Assembly (NCBI GenBank): GCA_964399465.1
Contig: CAYNRA010000061.1
Span: forward strand, 1-18,445
Direction: 5' to 3'
Length of the DNA stretch: 18,445 nt
Source: CAYNRA01 sp964399465
GTDB lineage: Bacteria > Bacteroidota > Bacteroidia > Cytophagales > Spirosomataceae
Below the pieces are notes generated by a model. That model was not told where the DNA came from and did not search any database. It saw only the letters and a program-made list of their open reading frames with translations. Shown piece after piece: positions 14,719 through 18,445 of this stretch; position 1 is the stretch's first letter, and each line of letters starts with the position of its first letter. The position numbers and the translations under genes are program-made.

Positions 14719-15432
14719 TCAGATTCCGTATCGAATGATACAGTAGAGTGCTCTAAACCCATCTTTCCAATTGATTTTTTTTCCTTCTTCGTATGTACGA
14801 CCGTAATAGGAGATTCCTACTTCATAAATTCGAATCCCTTTTATTTTAGCTATTTTGGCGGTTACTTCGGGCTCAAAACCAAACCTTTTTTCTTTCAAAT
14901 CAAGATTTTGAAGCAATTTTGTATTAAATAACTTGTAGCACGTTTCCATGTCCGTCAAGTTCAAATTAGTGAATAGATTGGAGAGAAAGGTAAGGAATTT
15001 GTTTCCTACCGTATGCCAGAAAAAAAGGATTCTATGTGGTTTGCCACCGACAAACCGGGAACCGAAAACAACATCAGCGTAGCCATCTAGGACGGGTTTG
15101 AGTAGAATAGAATATTCCTCGGGATCGTATTCCAAATCAGCATCTTGAACGATTACGTATTCTCCCGTTGCTTTTTTGATACCTGAATGCAGTGCAGCTC
15201 CTTTGCCTTTATTTACTTCGTGTTTGATATATATTACCTCGATGGAATTATCTGTTATACAGCGAAAAACCTCTATCTCGGTTTCGTCACTCGAGCAATC
15301 ATTGACGACAATAATCTCTTTTTGAATACCCCATGGCAATGGAACACGAGAAACTTTTTCTATTACCTTTCGTATTGTTTTTTCCTCATTATAGGCGGGA
15401 ATAATGACAGACAGCGTTTGGAATGCAACCAT
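14719..15432 (-). CDS. family 2 glycosyltransferase, dolichyl/polyprenyl-phosphate sugar transferase type
   Basis: A 237-residue GT-A enzyme. SVIIPAYNEE (8-17) and VVNDCSSDET (42-51) bind the nucleotide sugar, and D97-A-D99 is the metal-binding DxD. VVFGSRFVGG (121-130), MTDMETCYK-type TDMETCYKLF (160-169), GFEPEVTAKIAK (185-196) and VGISYYGRTYEEGKKI (205-220) are the markers of the DPM1/polyprenyl-phosphate glycosyltransferase branch. Members transfer a sugar from UDP/GDP-sugar to a lipid phosphate at the inner face of the membrane. There is no C-terminal membrane segment, so it is of the soluble or peripheral type. It is flanked by non-coding DNA on both sides, with no lipid-sugar pathway neighbours in view. 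Confidence 0.9.
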   Translation of the reverse strand: MVAFQTLSVIIPAYNEEKTIRKVIEKVSRVPLPWGIQKEIIVVNDCSSDETEIEVFRCITDNSIEVIYIKHEVNKGKGAALHSGIKKATGEYVIVQDADLEYDPEEYSILLKPVLDGYADVVFGSRFVGGKPHRILFFWHTVGNKFLTFLSNLFTNLNLTDMETCYKLFNTKLLQNLDLKEKRFGFEPEVTAKIAKIKGIRIYEVGISYYGRTYEEGKKINWKDGFRALYCIIRYGI

Positions 15433-15741
15433 TTGATTCGTTAGATATATACTTTTGTGTCGTTAGAAAACTAATTCACCTTGTTTTCAGTTTGAACGAC
15501 GAAAGCTACTAAAATAGCACCAGACTCTATTTATTTGGCGGTGTTTCTCTTGGTTTACTTCTAGAAAATCAACATACTTTTTTCAATTAAACGCTTACAC
15601 ATTCATATAATAGTTTTGCTCCGATTTTAAAACTTTCAGCATAGTATAGAAAGGTATTTATGCAAGTAACAAAAAGTCCTTCCGCTGTATAATTCAACAC
15701 GATACAACGGAGGGACTTTTTCTTATCAAATCGAAGAATCA
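15433..15741. other. intergenic stretch upstream of the glycosyltransferase
   Basis: About 310 AT-rich bases without a credible gene. It contains the terminator at 15671-15721, and it must hold the glycosyltransferase promoter. No clear TAnnTTTG box was found; only TATATATC-like sequence occurs just before the start codon. Confidence 0.6.
15671..15721 (-). terminator. terminator behind the orphan OmpA tail
   Basis: An imperfect inverted repeat (15671-15690 with 15702-15721) has a 9-bp perfect foot (AAAAAGTCC/GGACTTTTT), then TCCG/CGGA and TGTAT/ATACA. On the minus strand it ends in five T's, 21 bases after the OmpA-tail stop codon. Confidence 0.75.
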
Positions 15742-15852
15742 TTACAAAACAATAAATTCTACACGTCTATTTCGCTTTTTATTGGCTTCTGTATCGTTTG
15801 GTGCAATGGGTTCTAGAGAGCCAATGTAATCTTCCCAAAAAAAACAACTACG
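15742..15852 (-). pseudogene. orphan C-terminal fragment of an OmpA-domain protein
   Basis: On the minus strand the last roughly 30 codons of an OmpA domain are readable. They run WEDYIGSLEPIAPNDTEA and then NKKRNRRVEFIVL to a TAA at 15744-15742. This is the normal end of an OmpA/MotB domain (P-N-x-[TS]-x-x-x-[KR]-x-x-N-R-R-V-E). The frame is closed upstream by TAG at 15855-15853, and nothing resembling the rest of the domain precedes it. It shares 23 identical bases with the OmpA gene beyond the N gap. It is either a relic of a duplicated OmpA gene or a by-product of assembly across that gap. Confidence 0.7.
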
Positions 15853-15896
15853 CTAATTGATGTACTATTTTTAATTTAGGAATAATGCAAAGAGGT

Positions 15897-15941
15897 AAAA
15901 ATGCCCAAGATCTGCCCGTAGTAGGGGAAGTTCTTGGGCAT
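15897..15941 (-). terminator. terminator downstream of the PD40/OmpA gene
   Basis: A perfect 10-bp stem (ATGCCCAAGA at 15901-15910 with TCTTGGGCAT at 15932-15941) is followed on the minus strand by TTTTT. It begins three bases after the TGA that would end the OmpA frame on the left side of the gap. Confidence 0.75.
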
Positions 15942-15943
15942 CT

Positions 15944-16555
15944 TCAAAGCTGATTTTTTANNNNNNNNNNATCGTTTGGTGCAATGGGTTCTACGGAGCC
16001 ACGACCCACGGCAATTAGTCGCGAAGCCTCAATTTTTTTAGCAAGTAGATACGTTATCACAGACTCACACCTTGCTTTAGAAAGCTTCACATTCTCATAG
16101 AAATCACCTACATTGTCTGTATGCCCCCGAATTTCGATTTTCAAGGCTGGATTTTCTTGCAATACTTTCGCTAATTCGTCTAATTGCGTGAAAGATTCTT
16201 TCCGAAGGACAGGGCTACTTTGGTCAAAGTAAATATTTTCCAATGTCACACGCGTGCCTTTTGAAATCGTACCAAATGCAACTGTCCGAATGACCTCCGT
16301 ATTTTTTTCAGGTACTACCGCGGCTACGTCTTGTTTTTCGGGAGTCAATAAAACCATTTTTTCAAATTCTCCTTCTTGTATCCATGTCATGGCACTGATT
16401 TTCTGAGAAACAGACTGGTATCCGGTGGCACTCACTTGAAATGCATAGAATCTATCTGGACGTAACGATGCCATAAATTCACCTTCTGTAAAACTCTGCA
16501 CCTCCGATTTATCTGTCAAATCAATCATTTTCAGTGCGACTGAAATAAAAATCAT
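15944..16555 (-). CDS. C-terminal part of the PD40/OmpA protein: OmpA domain (frame-shifted, gap at its end)
   Basis: About 195 residues precede the gap. After a last Ig-like repeat (about 1-75) comes a complete OmpA/MotB-type peptidoglycan-binding domain. It contains VTLENIYFDQSSPVLR, IEIRGHTDNVGDFYENVKLSKAR (the core helix-strand motif with D and R contacting diaminopimelate), VITYLLAKKIEASRLIAVGRGS and EPIAPND. The end is lost in ten N's; on the far side the frame reads KNQL and stops. The apparent ATG at 16555 is probably not a start, because the frame overlaps the end of the upstream ORF by 35 bases and continues its repeat pattern. It most likely belongs to the same protein as 16521-18445, separated by a one-base indel. 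Confidence 0.85.
   Translation of the reverse strand: MIFISVALKMIDLTDKSEVQSFTEGEFMASLRPDRFYAFQVSATGYQSVSQKISAMTWIQEGEFEKMVLLTPEKQDVAAVVPEKNTEVIRTVAFGTISKGTRVTLENIYFDQSSPVLRKESFTQLDELAKVLQENPALKIEIRGHTDNVGDFYENVKLSKARCESVITYLLAKKIEASRLIAVGRGSVEPIAPNDXXXXKNQL
15961..15970. other. assembly gap (10 N) in the OmpA domain
   Basis: Ten undetermined bases lie exactly where a 23-base sequence shared with 15793-15815 begins, a typical place for a contig break. An OmpA domain should have about 12-20 more residues here, so the true gap is probably longer than 10 bases. Confidence 0.95.
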
Positions 16556-18445
16556 ACCTTACCCGCTGTGTATATAAAACAGTACTGACTTTGTTCATGA
16601 GCGAGTCAGTAAAAGCCAACTTGTATTTTTCAGATGTGAAATCCTTATCTTTGATTTCGATTGAGAAAATTTGCCCTTCTTTCCCTTTTAAGAAAAACGG
16701 GGCTTTTTGCGTAACCGTTTGGTCAATCAGTACAGAAGGCAGTGCGTTTTCTTTTGTATATCTATCAATGAACACGACCTTAACCTCATTCATAGAAACT
16801 TTTTCCTTGACAGATTTGAAGAGAATCGTCGTGGTTGGAAGTAATTCAGCGATGACCTGCTCAGCTAGATTGAATCCATCCGCCAAACATTGAACTGTGA
16901 ATGGCCCTTTAGAAGTTAATCTACCGTTTACTTTTCCTGAGTTATCAGCTAATAATTCCAAAACCTTATTTCCTTGTGCGTCTTTCACATAGAAAACAGC
17001 ACCCGCGAGGGGCAATCCTGTTTCTAAATCAATCGACTCTAACTGCAAGAGATAGTCATTTCTCACCAACTTTAGCTCCACTTCCACTGTTACGCCACCT
17101 GCCTCTGTCAGGACAATATCCACCTCTTTTTGCAGAGGTAAATATCCTTGCGCTGCGCCAGTTACAACCCACTTTCCTCCTTTTGTTAAATCGAGCTTTA
17201 ATTCACCTGACTTTACCGAATATGCATTTACTTCTTGACCAACTTGTTTAAGCTGAACTTCACCTGCCAATAGCTGCCCGTCTTCTTGCGAGAGTAACCG
17301 AACCAAGAGCGTATTTTTGAGTTTAGGAGCGAGTTTAATTGTAATTTTTTTATCAGACTCCAGTTCGGGCAAGGGAGCTGTGAACGGTAAAAAACCATCG
17401 GCCTCCACTTGAACTTGCAGGGCTACTTTTTCAGCTATCTTGAAAACATACTCCTGCCCATTAAACTGTGGATTTTCAGGATATGCTTCCCCACTTTTTT
17501 GCACCAAACGAAAGGTCGGTTGATTGATTAGTTCTCCTGTTTCTTTGTTCACGATTTTCAGGATAAGCGCATAATTTTGAATAAGCTTGGCACCGACTTG
17601 TTTCTCTCCCTCCGCAGCGAACTTCACTTGCTCCTCGACGGGAGAATCTGCAATAAGCTCTATTTCTTCGATGGGTTTGGCTTTAGATATTGGTTGATTT
17701 ATTGAAGCAACTTGAGTAGGGTTTTCCAGTATTTCTTTTGGAGGAGTTATAGCGCTTATAGGCATACGAACAGGAGGCACAACAGCCAGAGCCGTTTGTG
17801 GACTTGTAGCTCCCTCAACTTTTTGAAGCGATAAGTTTACGCGCAGCGGAGTACAATTCACCATTTCGCTATCCAAAACCACAACCTTCTTTGTTTCATA
17901 CGCAGGATGATTGACACTCAGCTCATACGCATTACCAAACGGAACAATCGCAGTGTATCGACCATCTGACGCATTATTATCAATAACCGCGTAGGTCTCA
18001 CCCGTTTCTTTATATTTAATAACCACTTTACTTGAAACAGGTGCTTTCGACATAGAATCAAGCACAAAACCTTGAATAGTTGCACTTTTAACGGGTCTTA
18101 GGCTTTCAGGAACAACCGTTTCGTAAATATCCCCATTGGAGACATAATACATTTTATCACCACATGGACTAATTGACACAAATAAATCTGATTTTTTGGT
18201 ATTCACAAATTCCAATGCTTGTGGCTCAGACCATGTTCCATTTTCTTGAAAAGAAGACTTATACAAATCGAAATCTCCTTTTCCACCTTCTTTGATAGAA
18301 GAGAAAACCAATGTTTTACCATCCGCTAAGATTCTTGGTGCTTTCTCACAGTTCATGTTTACGGGAGCAGGCAATTCGTAGGGAGTCCGCCACTGGCCAT
18401 TTCTCCCTTTCTCCGAAACCATAATTCTATAGCATTGCTTATCTT
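16521..18445 (-). CDS. PD40 / Ig-like repeat OmpA-family outer-membrane protein, N-terminus outside window
   Basis: The frame is open through the right edge, so the ATG at 18422 is internal. The visible 640 residues begin in PD40 (TolB-like propeller) repeats: APRILADGKTLVFSSIKEGGKGDFDLYKS and LFVSISPCGDKMYYVSNGDIYET. A carboxypeptidase-regulatory-like domain follows (ATIQGFVLDSMSKAPVS..., about 110-205), then a Pro/Ala linker. Next come at least four Ig-like beta-sandwich repeats of about 85-95 residues, starting near ALILKIVNKETGE, LLVRLLSQEDGQ, LLQLESIDLETGL and VKVVFIDRYTKEN. The typical full protein has an OmpA domain at its C-terminus; here that domain follows in another frame (15944-16555). 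Such proteins anchor the outer membrane to peptidoglycan. Related architectures occur among gliding and type IX secretion accessory proteins, but nothing here proves that role. Confidence 0.85.
   Translation of the reverse strand, partial: DKQCYRIMVSEKGRNGQWRTPYELPAPVNMNCEKAPRILADGKTLVFSSIKEGGKGDFDLYKSSFQENGTWSEPQALEFVNTKKSDLFVSISPCGDKMYYVSNGDIYETVVPESLRPVKSATIQGFVLDSMSKAPVSSKVVIKYKETGETYAVIDNNASDGRYTAIVPFGNAYELSVNHPAYETKKVVVLDSEMVNCTPLRVNLSLQKVEGATSPQTALAVVPPVRMPISAITPPKEILENPTQVASINQPISKAKPIEEIELIADSPVEEQVKFAAEGEKQVGAKLIQNYALILKIVNKETGELINQPTFRLVQKSGEAYPENPQFNGQEYVFKIAEKVALQVQVEADGFLPFTAPLPELESDKKITIKLAPKLKNTLLVRLLSQEDGQLLAGEVQLKQVGQEVNAYSVKSGELKLDLTKGGKWVVTGAAQGYLPLQKEVDIVLTEAGGVTVEVELKLVRNDYLLQLESIDLETGLPLAGAVFYVKDAQGNKVLELLADNSGKVNGRLTSKGPFTVQCLADGFNLAEQVIAELLPTTTILFKSVKEKVSMNEVKVVFIDRYTKENALPSVLIDQTVTQKAPFFLKGKEGQIFSIEIKDKDFTSEKYKLAFTDSLMNKVSTVLYTQRVRYDFYFSRTEND

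Larger units (their letters stand above)
15793..15993. repeat. direct repeat of an OmpA-tail segment on both sides of the N gap
   Basis: An identical 23-base sequence occurs at 15793-15815 and 15971-15993. The second copy begins at the first base after the gap. Both copies encode the EPIAPND part of an OmpA domain in the same orientation and frame. Confidence 0.85.

Noticed and set aside
14577..14762. Minus-strand 61-aa hydrophobic frame overlapping the end of the glycosyltransferase
   Set aside because: The glycosyltransferase ends normally for its family (GFRALYCIIRYGI), so no frameshifted membrane tail is needed. The overlap and AT-rich composition explain the hydrophobic frame.
1..18445. 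CRISPR array, insertion sequence, integrase/attachment site or prophage
   Set aside because: No regularly spaced repeats, transposase/integrase genes or terminal inverted repeats were found. The only direct repeat is the OmpA-tail copy.

Overview
The window looks like chromosome from a member of the Bacteroidota, probably a Cytophagales-type bacterium. The evidence is AT-rich DNA, Bacteroidota-style promoter boxes (TTG ... TAnnTTTG), starts without clear Shine-Dalgarno sites, and gene types typical of that phylum: a CBM9/DUF5916 outer-membrane protein, DUF1080 and Tat-exported Gfo/Idh/MocA proteins, and a PD40/OmpA protein with Ig-like repeats. It is draft sequence, with two 10-base N gaps at 5350-5359 and 15961-15970. 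Many genes end in strong hairpin terminators, often shared by converging genes.

Layout. (1) 1-530, minus strand: the edge of an apparent ribosomally made, modified peptide (RiPP) locus. A 48-residue precursor-like peptide carries a W-x-x-P-x-I-x-x-L leader motif. A terminator-like hairpin follows it, then the start of an asparagine-synthetase-like protein of the kind that acts as lasso-peptide cyclase; this gene runs off the left edge. (2) 531-1640: mostly small and uncertain features: a large terminator, two tightly packed small minus-strand ORFs, a strong-looking plus-strand promoter, and a minus-strand tRNA-Phe(GAA) with its own promoter and UUCG-loop terminator. (3) 1747-8278: a membrane-anchored 2x[4Fe-4S] oxidoreductase, nadA (minus), a trehalase-family lipoprotein whose catalytic motifs are eroded, and rnr (RNase R, minus). 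(4) 8421-11715, plus: a CBM9/DUF5916 outer-membrane protein and a PhyH-like Fe(II)/2-oxoglutarate oxygenase. (5) 11760-14465, minus: a two-gene operon, a double-DUF1080 protein followed 12 bases later by a Tat-signal Gfo/Idh/MocA oxidoreductase. This pairing fits export-side 3-keto-glycoside metabolism. (6) 14719-15432, minus: a GT2 glycosyltransferase. (7) 15742-18445, minus: a long PD40 / Ig-like repeat / OmpA protein running off the right edge, apparently broken by a one-base frameshift. Its C-terminus falls in an N gap, and a second orphan OmpA tail lies just downstream.

The most interesting items are the putative RiPP locus at the left edge, the trehalase-fold lipoprotein that should not be an active trehalase, and the disrupted or duplicated OmpA region. 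No CRISPR array, insertion sequence, rRNA or phage module was seen. All calls rest on reading the sequence; no database search was run.
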